A model generated the notes under the pieces. That model saw only the letters and a program-made list of their open reading frames with translations, was not told the origin of the DNA and did no database searches. This document shows positions 25,853 through 35,595 of a stretch of 64,000 nucleotides of DNA, piece by piece; within the stretch, counting starts at the first letter, position 1, and the number at the start of each line of letters is the position of its first letter. The stretch lies in the NCBI RefSeq assembly GCF_007677725.1, contig NZ_VEDF01000001.1, positions 575,457 through 639,456 of the forward strand, in the 5' to 3' direction. Origin of the DNA: Pseudomonas sp. URMO17WK12:I11. Its GTDB lineage: Bacteria > Pseudomonadota > Gammaproteobacteria > Pseudomonadales > Pseudomonadaceae. Position numbers and translations under genes: made by a program.

Positions 25853-26374
25853 ATGCAAGATCTGGACGAACAACAATGGCGAGATCTGCTGCAGCGCTTG
25901 CGGCGCTTTGCCTTGTGGCTGACGCGCGAGCCGGCCAGCGCCGACGATCTGGTCCAGGCCACCGTCGAGCGGGCCTTGAGTCGGCGCACTCAGCAGCGCG
26001 AAGCCGAGGCTTTGCGCGCCTGGTTGTTCACCATTCTCTATCGCCTGTTTCTCGATACCAAGCGCCGCGAACGTCTGCACGCCCGCTGGTTGTCGTGGTT
26101 CGGCCGTGGCTCGGCCGACGATCCAGCGCTGGGCGACAATACCGAGGCCATCGTCTTCGCCCAGGCCGACCTCAAGGCGTTCGCCCAGCTGTCGACTGAG
26201 CAGCGCGCGTTGCTGTTGTTGGTCAGCGTTGAAGGCCTGAGTTACAAGGAAGCGGCCCAAGCCCTGGAAATTCCAATCGGCACGGTGATGTCGCGCCTGT
26301 CACGCGCGCGTGCCGCCTTGCGTGGACTGACCGAAGGCAATCCCGCGCCTGCGCCCTTGCGGAGACTTAAATGA
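25853..26374 (+). CDS. ECF RNA polymerase sigma factor (PrtI-like)
   Basis: A 173-aa ECF sigma. Region 2 spans REPASADDLVQATVERAL and LRAWLFTILYRLFLDTKRR. Region 4 spans LSTEQRALLLLVSVEGLSYKEAAQALEIPIGTVMSRLSRARAAL. The start at ATG 25853 gives a normal ECF length; the upstream SD is weak. It is coupled by a 4-base overlap to a membrane anti-sigma gene. Gene order resembles the prtI-prtR pair of P. fluorescens and P. entomophila, which affects protease production; that equivalence is from memory. Likely targets are its own operon and the divergent peroxidase operon. Confidence 0.92.
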   Translation: MQDLDEQQWRDLLQRLRRFALWLTREPASADDLVQATVERALSRRTQQREAEALRAWLFTILYRLFLDTKRRERLHARWLSWFGRGSADDPALGDNTEAIVFAQADLKAFAQLSTEQRALLLLVSVEGLSYKEAAQALEIPIGTVMSRLSRARAALRGLTEGNPAPAPLRRLK

Positions 26375-27123
26375 CCCGTCTGATCCCTGCCGAAGACGAA
26401 CTGCATGCCTATATCGACGACCGCCTGGAGCCGGCGCGCCGCGCCGAGGTGCAAGCCTGGTTGGCGGCCAATCCACAGGAAGCGGCCAGGGTCGAGGGCT
26501 GGCGCAACGATGCCCGGCGGCTGCGCACCGCCTTGGCCGGTTTCGCCGAGCAACCGGCAGCGGGGGCCTTGGACCTGCAGCACATCAAGCAACGGCTGCG
26601 TCAGCGCCGCCAACGACGCCTGGCCTCGGCGGCGGTCGTGATGTTGGCGCTGGGCATCGGTGGCATGGGCGGTTGGCAGGCGCGGCAAATGACCTTGGTC
26701 GCCAACGCGCTACCGATGGCCGATGCCGTGCAAGCCCATCGATTGTTCGCCAGTAGCCAGCCCCTGGACGTCCAGGTCAGCGACCCAGGCCAATTGCGTG
26801 ATTGGCTCGGCCGCCACTTCAGCCGGGTAGGCACCTTGCCGGATCTGGCCGGCTACGGTTTTCAGCCCGTCGGCGCGCGTCTGTTGAGCAATGAACAGGG
26901 GCCAGCGGCGCTACTGGTGTTCCAGGACCGTAATGGCGAGCGCATCAGTTTGTTCCTGCGCTCGCCCGGTGACCACTATCAGCGCATGCCCCAAGGGCAG
27001 CGCGTCGATGGCCAGCTCGAAGCGCGTTACTGGTCACATGGCGCGTACAATTTCGCGCTGGTCAGTGCCGCCGACGATCGCCGGGGGGCAGGGGTGGGCG
27101 AGGCACTGCGGCTGGGGCTGTGA
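26371..27123 (+). CDS. Transmembrane anti-sigma factor (PrtR-like)
   Basis: A 250-aa protein. The N-terminal anti-sigma domain (EDELHAYIDDRLEPARRAEVQAWLAANP) lacks the zinc-binding HxxxCxxC, so it is not a redox ZAS type. A single membrane helix lies at about 85-102 (SAAVVMLALGIGGMGGW). The periplasmic C-domain (FSRVGTLPDLAGYGFQPVGARLL and QRISLFLRS-like strands) would sense an envelope signal. It overlaps the sigma gene by 4 bases. Confidence 0.9.
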   Translation: MTRLIPAEDELHAYIDDRLEPARRAEVQAWLAANPQEAARVEGWRNDARRLRTALAGFAEQPAAGALDLQHIKQRLRQRRQRRLASAAVVMLALGIGGMGGWQARQMTLVANALPMADAVQAHRLFASSQPLDVQVSDPGQLRDWLGRHFSRVGTLPDLAGYGFQPVGARLLSNEQGPAALLVFQDRNGERISLFLRSPGDHYQRMPQGQRVDGQLEARYWSHGAYNFALVSAADDRRGAGVGEALRLGL

Positions 27124-27177
27124 AAGCTTCTGCAGCACTGGCGCACAGCTCGCACCATCCTGGCCGACGTGAAGCGC

Positions 27178-27990
27178 TTAAGCCAGCTCTAGCCAGATCG
27201 GCGCGTGGTCCGACGGCTTTTCCATGGCGCGCAATTCATAATCCACCCCAGCCGCCTTGATCCGCGGCACCAGCGCCTGTGAAGCCATGATCAGATCGAT
27301 GCGCAAGCCCCGCTTGGGGTCGTCCTCGAAACCCCGGCTGCGGTAGTCGAACCAGCTGAAGCGGTCATTCACTTGCGGATACAAGTGGCGGAAGCTGTCC
27401 ACCAAGCCCCAGCCTTTGAGCCGCTGCATCCACTCGCGCTCTTCTGGTAGGAAGCTGCACTTGCCGGTTTTCAACCAACGCTTGGCGTTGTCCGGGCCAA
27501 TGCCGATGTCGCAATCCTCGGGAGAGATGTTCATGTCGCCCATCACCAGCAGCGGCTGGTCGTGCTTGAACTGGCCTTCGAGCAGTGCTTGCAGGTCGCT
27601 GTAGAAGCGTTGCTTGGCCGGGAACTTGGTGGGGTGGTCGCGGCTTTCGCCCTGCGGGAAGTAGCCGTTCATGATGGTGATCGGCGTACCGTCGGCATCG
27701 GCGAAGGTGCCCCAGATGAAGCGCCGCTGGGCATCGTCTTCATCGCTGGCAAAGCCTTTGACCAGGCTCAGCGGTGCCTGACGTGAGAGCAGCGCGACGC
27801 CGTAGTGCCCCTTCTGGCCGTGAAAGTGCACGTGGTAGCCCAGCGCTTGCACCTCGGACAGGGGAAACTGATCGTCACTGACCTTGGTTTCCTGCAGGCC
27901 GATCACGTCCGGCTGATGCTTTTCGATCAGCGCGGCCAGCTGATGCGGACGGGCGCGCAGGCCATTGATGTTGAAACAGACGATCTTCAT
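27178..27990 (-). CDS. xthA: Exodeoxyribonuclease III
   Basis: A 270-aa AP endonuclease/3'-exonuclease of the XthA type, acting in base-excision repair. Diagnostic blocks are present: [13 protein letters not shown], the metal-binding Glu in GLQETKV, the GYFPQGE loop, the [13 protein letters not shown] active site, FSWFDYRS, and the final [10 protein letters not shown] catalytic Asp-His. The length equals E. coli XthA. It is monocistronic and convergent with the anti-sigma gene. Confidence 0.95.
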   Translation of the reverse strand: MKIVCFNINGLRARPHQLAALIEKHQPDVIGLQETKVSDDQFPLSEVQALGYHVHFHGQKGHYGVALLSRQAPLSLVKGFASDEDDAQRRFIWGTFADADGTPITIMNGYFPQGESRDHPTKFPAKQRFYSDLQALLEGQFKHDQPLLVMGDMNISPEDCDIGIGPDNAKRWLKTGKCSFLPEEREWMQRLKGWGLVDSFRHLYPQVNDRFSWFDYRSRGFEDDPKRGLRIDLIMASQALVPRIKAAGVDYELRAMEKPSDHAPIWLELA

Positions 27991-28135
27991 GTAAAGACGA
28001 TCCCGGCAAAAGGCCGGATGCTAACCAACATCGGCCGCGATCACCAGCCTGGCGGCAGTGGTGTTTAAAGATGAACGATGCACAGCGAAGCGTCTCCAAG
28101 GCACAGAGCAGCTATTTCCAGGAGGACTGCCCGCC

Positions 28136-28786
28136 ATGCCCGAAACCTCTGCCGCCCAGGCACGTGTCTGCCTGCTCGATGCCGGCTACCGACGAGAAGC
28201 ACGTGCGCTACTGTTCGAGGCGTACCGTAACGAACCCACGTTTGCCTACCTGTTCGAAGCCCAGCGACCCGGCTATGAACGGCGGCTGCGCACCCTGGTG
28301 CGTGAGTGGGTACGCCAGCATTTCTACCTGCAACTGCCTGCCGTTGGCCTGCTGCTCGACGATCGCCTGATCGCTTTGGCGTTGATCGTCCCGCCGCTGC
28401 GCCGCCTGGGCGTGGCCGATAGCTGGGCGTGGCGCTTGCGCATGTTGCTGGGGGCAGGCCAGCGCTGCACTCGGCGTTATCTGGACTATCAGGCCGCACT
28501 GTCGACCTGCGTGCCGCCTAGCAAGGTGCATACGTTGCCGTTGCTGGGCGTACATCCGGACTATCGCGGGCAGCACTACGGCGAGCAATTGTTACAAGCT
28601 GTGCACGACTGGTGCGCTGACGATCCCGATACCGAAGGCGTGGTGCTGGACTCTGGCAACGAGCACTACCTGGCGTTCTACGCCCGCCAGGGCTACGAGG
28701 AGATCGGCGAAGTGGCGTTGGGGCCTATCCGCGAGCGGGTGTTCTTTCATCCCAATCCGGCGAGGAGCCTGCCATCAATCGCTTGA
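28136..28786 (+). CDS. GNAT-family N-acetyltransferase
   Basis: A 216-aa acetyltransferase. The acetyl-CoA motif A is visible as LLGVHPDYRGQHYGEQLLQAV, followed by GVVLDSGNEHYLAFYARQGYEEIGEV. The N-terminus resembles other GNATs of the ARALLFEAYRNEPTFAYLF type. The start follows CCAGGAGGACTGCC; the longer frame to 28058 has no SD. Substrate unknown. It lies 43 bases upstream of tamA but is probably separately expressed. Confidence 0.85.
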   Translation: MPETSAAQARVCLLDAGYRREARALLFEAYRNEPTFAYLFEAQRPGYERRLRTLVREWVRQHFYLQLPAVGLLLDDRLIALALIVPPLRRLGVADSWAWRLRMLLGAGQRCTRRYLDYQAALSTCVPPSKVHTLPLLGVHPDYRGQHYGEQLLQAVHDWCADDPDTEGVVLDSGNEHYLAFYARQGYEEIGEVALGPIRERVFFHPNPARSLPSIA

Positions 28787-28829
28787 ACCGGCCCTCTGAC
28801 GGCTCCCTTGGGCGCTTGGCTCTGGTAGC

Positions 28830-30581
28830 ATGCGGCGCATGACGTATTCAGGAAGACTTACCTGGGGCCTGGTTTTCTGGGTGGCCAGTTTTACAGCATG
28901 GGGCCAGAGCGAGCTGGTGGTGCAGGTCAAGCCTGCCAACAAAGCGCTCAAGGCCAATGTAGAGGGTTACATCGGCAGCCTGGGAGACCGTGACGAAGAA
29001 GCGCTGGTGCGTTTCAGTCGCGGAGCCGAGGAGCAGGCGCGCAAGGCGGCGCAGGCGCTTGGCTATTATCTGGCGCAGATCGACACCGAAGTCAGGCCGC
29101 CTGCCCAGGCTGACCAATCGCCGCGCCTGATCATCAAGATCGAGCCAGGGGAGCCGGTGCGCTTGCGTAATGTGACGGTGCGCATCGAAGGTCCTGCCAG
29201 CGACATGCCGGGTTTTCGCGTGCCCGACAGCAAAGCCTTGCGATCCGGAGCCCAGCTCAATCATGGCCTGTATGAAGATGCCAAGCGGCTGATCCAGAAC
29301 CAGGCGTCGCGTTACGGCTTCTTCAGTGGTCGCTTCAGCCGGCAGCAGTTGGCCGTCGATCCCAAGGCGGGCGTTGCCGATATCGACCTGGTGTATCAGA
29401 GTGGCCCGCGCTATCGCCTGGGGGCTGTCAAATTCACCGGCGACACGCCATTGGACGAAGACCTGCTGCAACGCATGGTGTCGTTCAAACCAGGCACACC
29501 CTACGATTCCCAGCTGATCGCCGAACTCAACAACGACCTGCAGTCCAGTGGTTATTTCGAGGGTGTGCGGGTGGACGCAGCGCCCACCGCCGCGGTCGCC
29601 GAGCAGATTCCGGTTCAGGTACGCCTGGATACGCGCAAGCCTCGTACCATCGGCCTGGGTCTGGGCTACTCGACCGACGTCGGGCCGCGCGGCAAGGCTA
29701 ACTGGACGCGGCACTGGGTCAATCCGCAGGGCCATAGCTATGGCTGGGAAACCGAGCTGTCCGCACCCCGGCAGAACGTCGGCATCTGGTACGACGTGCC
29801 GCTCGACCCGCCCCTGACCGACAAGCTGCGTTTCGCCGGCGGCTACCAGAACGAGGAAATCGCCGGCACCGATACCCTGAGCAAGCTGCTCACCGTAGGG
29901 CCTGAGTGGCACAGCAAGCTGCCCAGCGGCTGGCAGCGGGTGATCTCGCTCAAGTATCAGCGCGAAGAGTACCGCCTGGGCGACGACTCGGGGCTGAGTA
30001 CGCTGCTGATGCCCGGGGTGAGCTATTCGTACCTGCGCAGTGACAACCGCATCGACCCGCACAATGGCTACCGTCTGCAGTTCGATGCGCAGGTCGCCAA
30101 GGAAGGGCTGGTGTCGGACACCAACTTGCTGCATGGCAATGTCTTGCTCAAGGGCTTGACCACGGTCGGGCAGAACCACCGCTTGCTTGGCCGTGTCCAG
30201 TTCGGTGGCAGTGCCACCAACGGCTACAAGAACAACATCCCGCCATCGCTGCGGTTTTTCGCCGGCGGCGACCAGAGCGTGCGCGGTTACGACTACCAGA
30301 CGTTGTCGCCGAAGAACAGCGACGGCGATCGCATCGGCGGCCGTTACCTGGTCGCAGGCAGCGTCGAGTATCAGTATTCGCTCACCGATAAATGGCGAGT
30401 AGCGACCTTCGTCGACCAAGGCAGTGCGTTCAATAACCTGGAATTGCCCAACCTCAAGACCGGGGTCGGCTTCGGTGTCCGCTGGGTCTCCCCGGTAGGC
30501 CCGCTGCGCCTGGACCTGGCCAAGGCGCTGGATGACGAGGGCGGCATTCGCCTGCATTTCTCCATGGGGCCTGAGCTGTGA
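28830..30581 (+). CDS. tamA: Translocation and assembly module outer-membrane protein TamA
   Basis: A 583-aa Omp85-family protein. After a signal peptide (about 1-25) come three POTRA domains (about 30-265: EARKAAQALGYY-type repeats, VRLRNVTVRIEG, YRLGAVKFTGDTPLDEDLL). A 16-strand barrel follows, with the Omp85 lid motif VRGYDYQTLSPKN and a C-terminal beta-signal. TamA with TamB helps insert outer-membrane proteins and move phospholipid. ATG 28830 or 28839 are both possible; the first gives a more basic signal peptide. It overlaps tamB by 4 bases. Confidence 0.95.
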   Translation: MRRMTYSGRLTWGLVFWVASFTAWGQSELVVQVKPANKALKANVEGYIGSLGDRDEEALVRFSRGAEEQARKAAQALGYYLAQIDTEVRPPAQADQSPRLIIKIEPGEPVRLRNVTVRIEGPASDMPGFRVPDSKALRSGAQLNHGLYEDAKRLIQNQASRYGFFSGRFSRQQLAVDPKAGVADIDLVYQSGPRYRLGAVKFTGDTPLDEDLLQRMVSFKPGTPYDSQLIAELNNDLQSSGYFEGVRVDAAPTAAVAEQIPVQVRLDTRKPRTIGLGLGYSTDVGPRGKANWTRHWVNPQGHSYGWETELSAPRQNVGIWYDVPLDPPLTDKLRFAGGYQNEEIAGTDTLSKLLTVGPEWHSKLPSGWQRVISLKYQREEYRLGDDSGLSTLLMPGVSYSYLRSDNRIDPHNGYRLQFDAQVAKEGLVSDTNLLHGNVLLKGLTTVGQNHRLLGRVQFGGSATNGYKNNIPPSLRFFAGGDQSVRGYDYQTLSPKNSDGDRIGGRYLVAGSVEYQYSLTDKWRVATFVDQGSAFNNLELPNLKTGVGFGVRWVSPVGPLRLDLAKALDDEGGIRLHFSMGPEL

Positions 30582-33500
30582 AGCGTGTGTTGAAATACCT
30601 GCTGTTGGGCGTGTGCGCCACGCTGCTGCTGGTGGTGGTGGCCCTGGCGGTGCTGTTGGGCAGCGAAAGCGGCAGCCGCTGGGCGCTTGCCCGCGTACCG
30701 GGGTTGACCGTGGATGATTTTCAGGGCCGGCTTGCAGGCACCTGGCAAGCCAGCCGCTTGAGCTGGATCGACGGCGACACCCGCGTCCAGGTGCAAGCGC
30801 CGTTGCTCGACTGGTCGCCTGCCTGCCTGCTGCGTGCCAGGCTGTGTATCGAGCGCCTGCATGCCCAGCGCATCGACATGGCCTTTGCCCCAAGTGAACA
30901 GAAGGCAGACAGCGGGCCGATAGAGTTACCCAATCTGCAATTACCCCTGGCCATCGATGTAGGCGAGGTAGTCATTGGTCAACTGCGCCTCGATGGCAGT
31001 GATCTGCTCGGTGATCTGCACCTGGCAGCGCATTGGACCCAGAACGGTCTGCGCGTCGACAGCCTGCGATTGCAACGGGATGACCTGCGCGTGGACCTGC
31101 AAGGCGACATCAAGCCCGAAGGCGACTGGCCGTTGCAGCTGCAGGGCCAGGTCCAACTGCCCGCCGTGCAGGGCAAACCCTGGCAGCTCGATCTCACGGC
31201 CACCGGCCCGCTGCAGCAGACCCTGCGTCTGGAAGCCACCAGCAGCGGCTACCTCGACGCACGCCTGAACGGCGAGGTGCAGGCGTTGGCCGAACACCTG
31301 CCAGCGCAACTGCGCATTCGCAGCGACAGCTTCAAGCCGACAGACGCGCTGCCTGACACCTTGCGCTTCAACGACCTGCAATTGAACGCGCAGGGTGATT
31401 TGCTCAAGGGCTATAAACTCGCCGGTACTGCCAGTCTGCCCGCTGAGCAGGGGCCTATAGCCCTCGCACTGAATGGATTGGTCGACGCCAAGGGTGCCAG
31501 GCTCGACGCCCTGGACTTGACCGCCAACGACAGTCAGCAGGTCAAATTGCAGGCCACGGCCGATTGGCAGCAGGGCGTGACCGCTGACGCGCAGCTTGAT
31601 TGGGTGGATTTTCCATGGCTGCGTCTGTATCCGCTGGAAACGCCGCCCCAGGTCACGGTCAAGCGTTTCAAGGCTAACGTTCATTACCAGGACGGCAACT
31701 ACCAGGGTACTTTCGATGGCGATCTTGATGGTCCGGCGGGTGCTTTTACCCTGGCCAGCCCATTCGAAGGTGATCTGAGCCAAGTGCGCCTGGGGCAATT
31801 GGCCTTGACTGCCGGGCAGGGCAAGGCCACTGGCAGCGTCGCCGTGCGCTTTGCCGATGCGCTGGCCTGGGACGTCGACTTGCAACTGTCGGCGCTCAAT
31901 CCGGCGTACTGGCTTGCCGAGCTCCCCGGTACCCTCGCCGGGCCACTGCGCAGCAAGGGCCAGATGAAGGACGAACAGCTCAGCCTGGATGCCCAGCTCG
32001 ACCTCACCGGTCGTCTGCGCGGCCAACCGGCGATGCTCAAGGTCCAGGCCCAAGGCGCCGAGCAACAATGGACCCTCGGCACCCTGGCGGTACAACTGGG
32101 TGATAACCGCATCAACGGCAGCGGCAGCTTGCAGCAGCGCCTGGCCGGGCAGGTCGATATCAACCTGCCGCGTCTGGGTCAGCTTTGGCCAGGGTTGCAG
32201 GGCCAGGTCAAAGGTCGCCTGGATCTCGCCGGCACCCTGCAGGCGCCGCAAGGCAGTCTGGCCCTGCAAGGCCAGCAATTGGCCCAGGAACAAAACCGCA
32301 TTCAGCGCCTGGACGTTCAGGCGCGTCTGGACAGCGCCCAGCGTGGCCTGGTCGATATGACCGCCACCGGCATTCGCCTGGGTGAAACCGTGCTGGGTAC
32401 GCTGCGGGCCAACGCCAAGGGCGATATACGCCAACAGGCGCTGACGGTGGCCTTGGACGGCCCACAGCTCAAGCTCGACCTCGGCGCCGATGGCCAGCTG
32501 AACAAGGGCGATTGGCGCGGCCGCCTGGCCAGCGGCAGGATTCAGGCAGGCGGACAGGACTGGCAATTGCAGGCACCCGCCCGCCTGCAACGCCTGGCCA
32601 GCGGCCAGATCGATTTCGGCGCCCATTGCTGGCGCTCAGGCCAAGCCAGTCTTTGCGGGGAAGACCAGCGGCTGGCCCCGGAGCCCCGCTTGCGCTACCA
32701 CCTCAAGCAGTTCCCGTTGGACAGCTTGGCGCAGTGGTTGCCAAAAGATTTCGCTTGGCAGGGCATGCTCAATGCCGATGTCAATCTCGACATTCCCGCC
32801 GGTGGTCCTAAAGGCACGGTGCGTGTCGACGCCAGCGGCGGCACGTTGCGGGTGCGCGACAACGGGCGCTGGATCGATTTCCCGTACCAGACCCTGAGCC
32901 TGGACAGCACCCTGGCGCCACGCCGGGTCGACACTCGCCTGGCGTTTCGCGGTGATCGCTTGGGTGAGTTGAACGTCAATGCGCGCTTGGACCCCACGGC
33001 CACCGACAAGCCGCTGTCGGGCGACTTCCGCCTGGCTGGCGTGCAACTGTCGATAGCCCGCCCCTTCGTGCCGATGGTCGAGCGCCTGGCAGGGCAGTTG
33101 AATGGCAATGGACGCCTGACCGGAACCTTGATGGCGCCGCAGGTCAATGGCGAGCTCAAGCTCAGCGGTGGCGAAGTCAGTGGCCCCGAGCTGCCGGTCA
33201 GCTTGCAGGACCTGTCGCTGCAAGCCCTGATCGCTGGCGAGCAGGTGCAGCTCGATGGCAATTGGCGCAGCGGCGCCGCCGGTCGCGGCCGCCTCAGCGG
33301 CCAGCTGACCTGGGGGCAGGCGTTGGGTATGGACCTGCGCTTGCAGGGGCAGCAGTTGCCAGTCAATGTCGAGCCGTATGCGACCCTGGATGTCGCCCCG
33401 GACCTGAACCTGCGCCTGGTGGACGACAAGCTGGCAGTGACGGGCAAGGTACTGGTGCCCAAGGGCAAGATCACCGTGCGCGAGCTGCCGCCCTCGACGG

Positions 33501-34252
33501 TCAAGGTCTCGGACGACACGGTCATCGTGGGCAATCAGACCGAGCAGGGCAAGCCGCCCATGGCAATGGCCATGGACATCGATGTCGAGGTGGGGCAAGA
33601 GCAGTTGTCGTTCAGCGGATTTGGCCTCACGGCTAATTTGATCGGGCATGTGCACATTGGCGACAACATGGATACCCGTGGCGAACTGAGCCTGGCCGAT
33701 GGTCGTTACCGCGCCTATGGCCAGCGCTTGAACATCCGCCGCGCCCGGCTGCTGTTCGCAGGCCCCATCGACCAGCCCTACCTGGATATCGAAGCGATCC
33801 GCCAGGTCGATGACGTCATCGCCGGCATACGCCTGAGCGGCAGCGCCGAGCAGCCAACCACCACGGTGTTCTCGGAGCCTGCGATGAGTCAGGAGCAGGC
33901 CTTGTCGTACCTGGTGCTCGGCCGACCGCTGGGCAATACCGGTGAAGACAACAACATGTTGGCCCAGGCAGCACTGGGTTTGGGTCTGGCGGGCAGCGCC
34001 GGGATCACCGGCAACCTGGCATCGAGCCTGGGCATCAAGGACTTCGAGTTGGATACGCAAGGGTCGGGCAACAGCACCAGTGTGGTTGCCAGTGGCAATC
34101 TCACCGAGAAGCTCAGCCTGCGCTATGGCGTTGGGGTGTTCGAGCCGGCCAATACCATCGCCCTGCGTTACAAGCTGAGCAAGAAGGTGTATCTGGAGGC
34201 AGCCAGCGGGCTGGCAAGCTCGCTGGACATTTTCTACAAACGCGACTTCTAA
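30578..34252 (+). CDS. tamB: Translocation and assembly module inner-membrane protein TamB
   Basis: A 1224-aa AsmA-like bridge protein starting at GTG inside the tamA stop. One N-terminal helix (LLLGVCATLLLVVVALAVLLG) anchors it in the inner membrane. A long repetitive beta-rich (taco) region spans the periplasm. The C-terminal DUF490 domain has MSQEQALSYLVLGRPL and ends KKVYLEAASGLASSLDIFYKRDF. The length is typical. It is convergent with the DUF2589 operon, whose last stop is 6 bases away. Confidence 0.95.
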   Translation: MKRVLKYLLLGVCATLLLVVVALAVLLGSESGSRWALARVPGLTVDDFQGRLAGTWQASRLSWIDGDTRVQVQAPLLDWSPACLLRARLCIERLHAQRIDMAFAPSEQKADSGPIELPNLQLPLAIDVGEVVIGQLRLDGSDLLGDLHLAAHWTQNGLRVDSLRLQRDDLRVDLQGDIKPEGDWPLQLQGQVQLPAVQGKPWQLDLTATGPLQQTLRLEATSSGYLDARLNGEVQALAEHLPAQLRIRSDSFKPTDALPDTLRFNDLQLNAQGDLLKGYKLAGTASLPAEQGPIALALNGLVDAKGARLDALDLTANDSQQVKLQATADWQQGVTADAQLDWVDFPWLRLYPLETPPQVTVKRFKANVHYQDGNYQGTFDGDLDGPAGAFTLASPFEGDLSQVRLGQLALTAGQGKATGSVAVRFADALAWDVDLQLSALNPAYWLAELPGTLAGPLRSKGQMKDEQLSLDAQLDLTGRLRGQPAMLKVQAQGAEQQWTLGTLAVQLGDNRINGSGSLQQRLAGQVDINLPRLGQLWPGLQGQVKGRLDLAGTLQAPQGSLALQGQQLAQEQNRIQRLDVQARLDSAQRGLVDMTATGIRLGETVLGTLRANAKGDIRQQALTVALDGPQLKLDLGADGQLNKGDWRGRLASGRIQAGGQDWQLQAPARLQRLASGQIDFGAHCWRSGQASLCGEDQRLAPEPRLRYHLKQFPLDSLAQWLPKDFAWQGMLNADVNLDIPAGGPKGTVRVDASGGTLRVRDNGRWIDFPYQTLSLDSTLAPRRVDTRLAFRGDRLGELNVNARLDPTATDKPLSGDFRLAGVQLSIARPFVPMVERLAGQLNGNGRLTGTLMAPQVNGELKLSGGEVSGPELPVSLQDLSLQALIAGEQVQLDGNWRSGAAGRGRLSGQLTWGQALGMDLRLQGQQLPVNVEPYATLDVAPDLNLRLVDDKLAVTGKVLVPKGKITVRELPPSTVKVSDDTVIVGNQTEQGKPPMAMAMDIDVEVGQEQLSFSGFGLTANLIGHVHIGDNMDTRGELSLADGRYRAYGQRLNIRRARLLFAGPIDQPYLDIEAIRQVDDVIAGIRLSGSAEQPTTTVFSEPAMSQEQALSYLVLGRPLGNTGEDNNMLAQAALGLGLAGSAGITGNLASSLGIKDFELDTQGSGNSTSVVASGNLTEKLSLRYGVGVFEPANTIALRYKLSKKVYLEAASGLASSLDIFYKRDF

Positions 34253-34258
34253 GGCCGC

Positions 34259-34813
34259 TCAGCGGACCGTGGCGGCTTCGATGAATTCGTTGGTCTCCGG
34301 AGTTTCGGGCACCAACGGTCGGCGGATCGGGATGATCATCTTGGTGTATTCCTCGATCAGCCGGTTGAGCGCCTCGGGTGGTTCGCTGGCGTGAAACTGC
34401 ATGCGTATCTGCACCTCGTCCGGGTCCCGGACTTCGCCCTGGCGGCCTTGCGCGCCGATGGTCACCTTGAAGCAGGCGCCATTGGGCTGCTCGCATTGCT
34501 CGCGCAGGGCGGTGAGGGCTTCGGTGGCGTTGACACGAACCGAGAGATCGACCTGCATGCGCTCCAGGCTCAGGCCTTTTGGTGCGACCAGGGCGAACAA
34601 GGGCACGCGCATGATGTGCCGGTCGTCCATGGCGATCTCGACCATTTTCGCTTTCATGGGGCTGCCAAGCGCCTGGCTATCGCAGTCGAAAAACTGGTCG
34701 AACAAGGTGATGTATTGCTGGGCGATGAGACTGTTGGTGGCGGCAGCGGCCTCTTGCAGGCCGCGCGTGATGTCGCGCAGGTCGATCGCGGTCATGGGGG
34801 GTGGGGTGTCCAA
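34259..34813 (-). CDS. DUF2589 protein, second of a pair
   Basis: A 184-aa soluble protein. Shared DUF2589 pattern: an N-terminal helix (LQEAAAATNSLIAQQYITLFDQFF), a beta core MRVPLFALVAPKGLSLERMQVDLSVRV, and a C-terminal FHASEPPEALNRLIEEY. The latter two align with VPLLAAITHPNISIEEGNVEFELTI and PPEAMMRVIDFL in the neighbouring protein, so the two are paralogues. It lies 68 bases downstream of that gene in an operon led by a Mor-type regulator. Function unknown. Confidence 0.8.
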   Translation of the reverse strand: MDTPPPMTAIDLRDITRGLQEAAAATNSLIAQQYITLFDQFFDCDSQALGSPMKAKMVEIAMDDRHIMRVPLFALVAPKGLSLERMQVDLSVRVNATEALTALREQCEQPNGACFKVTIGAQGRQGEVRDPDEVQIRMQFHASEPPEALNRLIEEYTKMIIPIRRPLVPETPETNEFIEAATVR

Positions 34814-34881
34814 TGGCCTGGCTCCTTACAGTGGCGAGGCGCCCCGCCAGGTACGGCAGGGCAACCGGTCAAGCGGCGAGA

Positions 34882-35532
34882 TCAGCCTTCCTTACCGTCT
34901 GCACCTGGGGTTGGATCATTTTGCAGTACGTCAACCTTGGAAATTTCGTCCGGGCTCTGCAGCGTGCTGTCCTTGACCACGGTCGGCTTGGTGGCCGCTT
35001 CGGTCAGGAAATCGATCACCCGCATCATCGCCTCTGGCGGATCCTGGCGGCGCAGCGAGGTGTTGAAGGCGTAACGGGCGCGGGTATCGGTTTTGCGGGT
35101 CTGGGTCGATTTACTGCTGATGCTGCCTTTGACATCCAGCTTGAAAGGCCCCCAGCCGAGCGATGCGGCCATTTCGCCGCTCTTATTGGACTCGCTGAAA
35201 TCTTCAGCCATCTGGCTGATGGTCAGCTCGAACTCGACGTTGCCTTCTTCGATGGAGATGTTTGGGTGGGTAATGGCCGCCAGCAGCGGCACCTTCATCG
35301 TTTTGCTGACGATACCTTTGTATTCGCCCTGTTCGTCGACGATGGTTTCGTCATAGTCGAACTGGATCGCGACCGCTTTGCCGTCCTGTACACAGACCTG
35401 CATGAGGAAGTCGGCGTAGGATTTACTCGCGGTGACCTGGGCTTGCACCATTGCCTGCAGTGGCGCGGAGATCATGCGATCCATCGGCAGGGCGTTGATG
35501 ACCGAGCCGATGAGGCTGTTATCGATGGACAT
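34882..35532 (-). CDS. DUF2589 protein, first of a pair
   Basis: A 216-aa soluble protein starting MSIDNSLIGSVINALPMDRMISAPLQAMVQAQVTASKSYADFL, the typical DUF2589 opening. A beta core follows (IVSKTMKVPLLAAITHPNISIEEGNVEFEL). The charged middle (SSKSTQTRKTDTRARYAFNTSLRRQDPPEAMMRVIDFL) and acidic tail (NDPTPGADGKEG) follow. Start: AGAGGTAACCTCCC precedes the ATG. It sits between the Mor-like gene (63 bases) and the second DUF2589 gene (68 bases). No function is known for the family. Confidence 0.82.
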   Translation of the reverse strand: MSIDNSLIGSVINALPMDRMISAPLQAMVQAQVTASKSYADFLMQVCVQDGKAVAIQFDYDETIVDEQGEYKGIVSKTMKVPLLAAITHPNISIEEGNVEFELTISQMAEDFSESNKSGEMAASLGWGPFKLDVKGSISSKSTQTRKTDTRARYAFNTSLRRQDPPEAMMRVIDFLTEAATKPTVVKDSTLQSPDEISKVDVLQNDPTPGADGKEG

Positions 35533-35595
35533 GGGAGGTTACCTCTTACTTCAGGGTGGAGCGGCCGCATCAGGCGACCGCTTGGGGGTTCGCCG

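Noticed and set aside
28848..30893. Long minus-strand frame opposite tamA
   Set aside because: Same cause: a shadow of tamA, no SD, no recognisable domain.
35533..35595. GAGGTTACCTC dyad before the first DUF2589 gene as a Mor-binding site
   Set aside because: It coincides with the SD of that gene and has only 5-bp arms, so no operator claim is justified.
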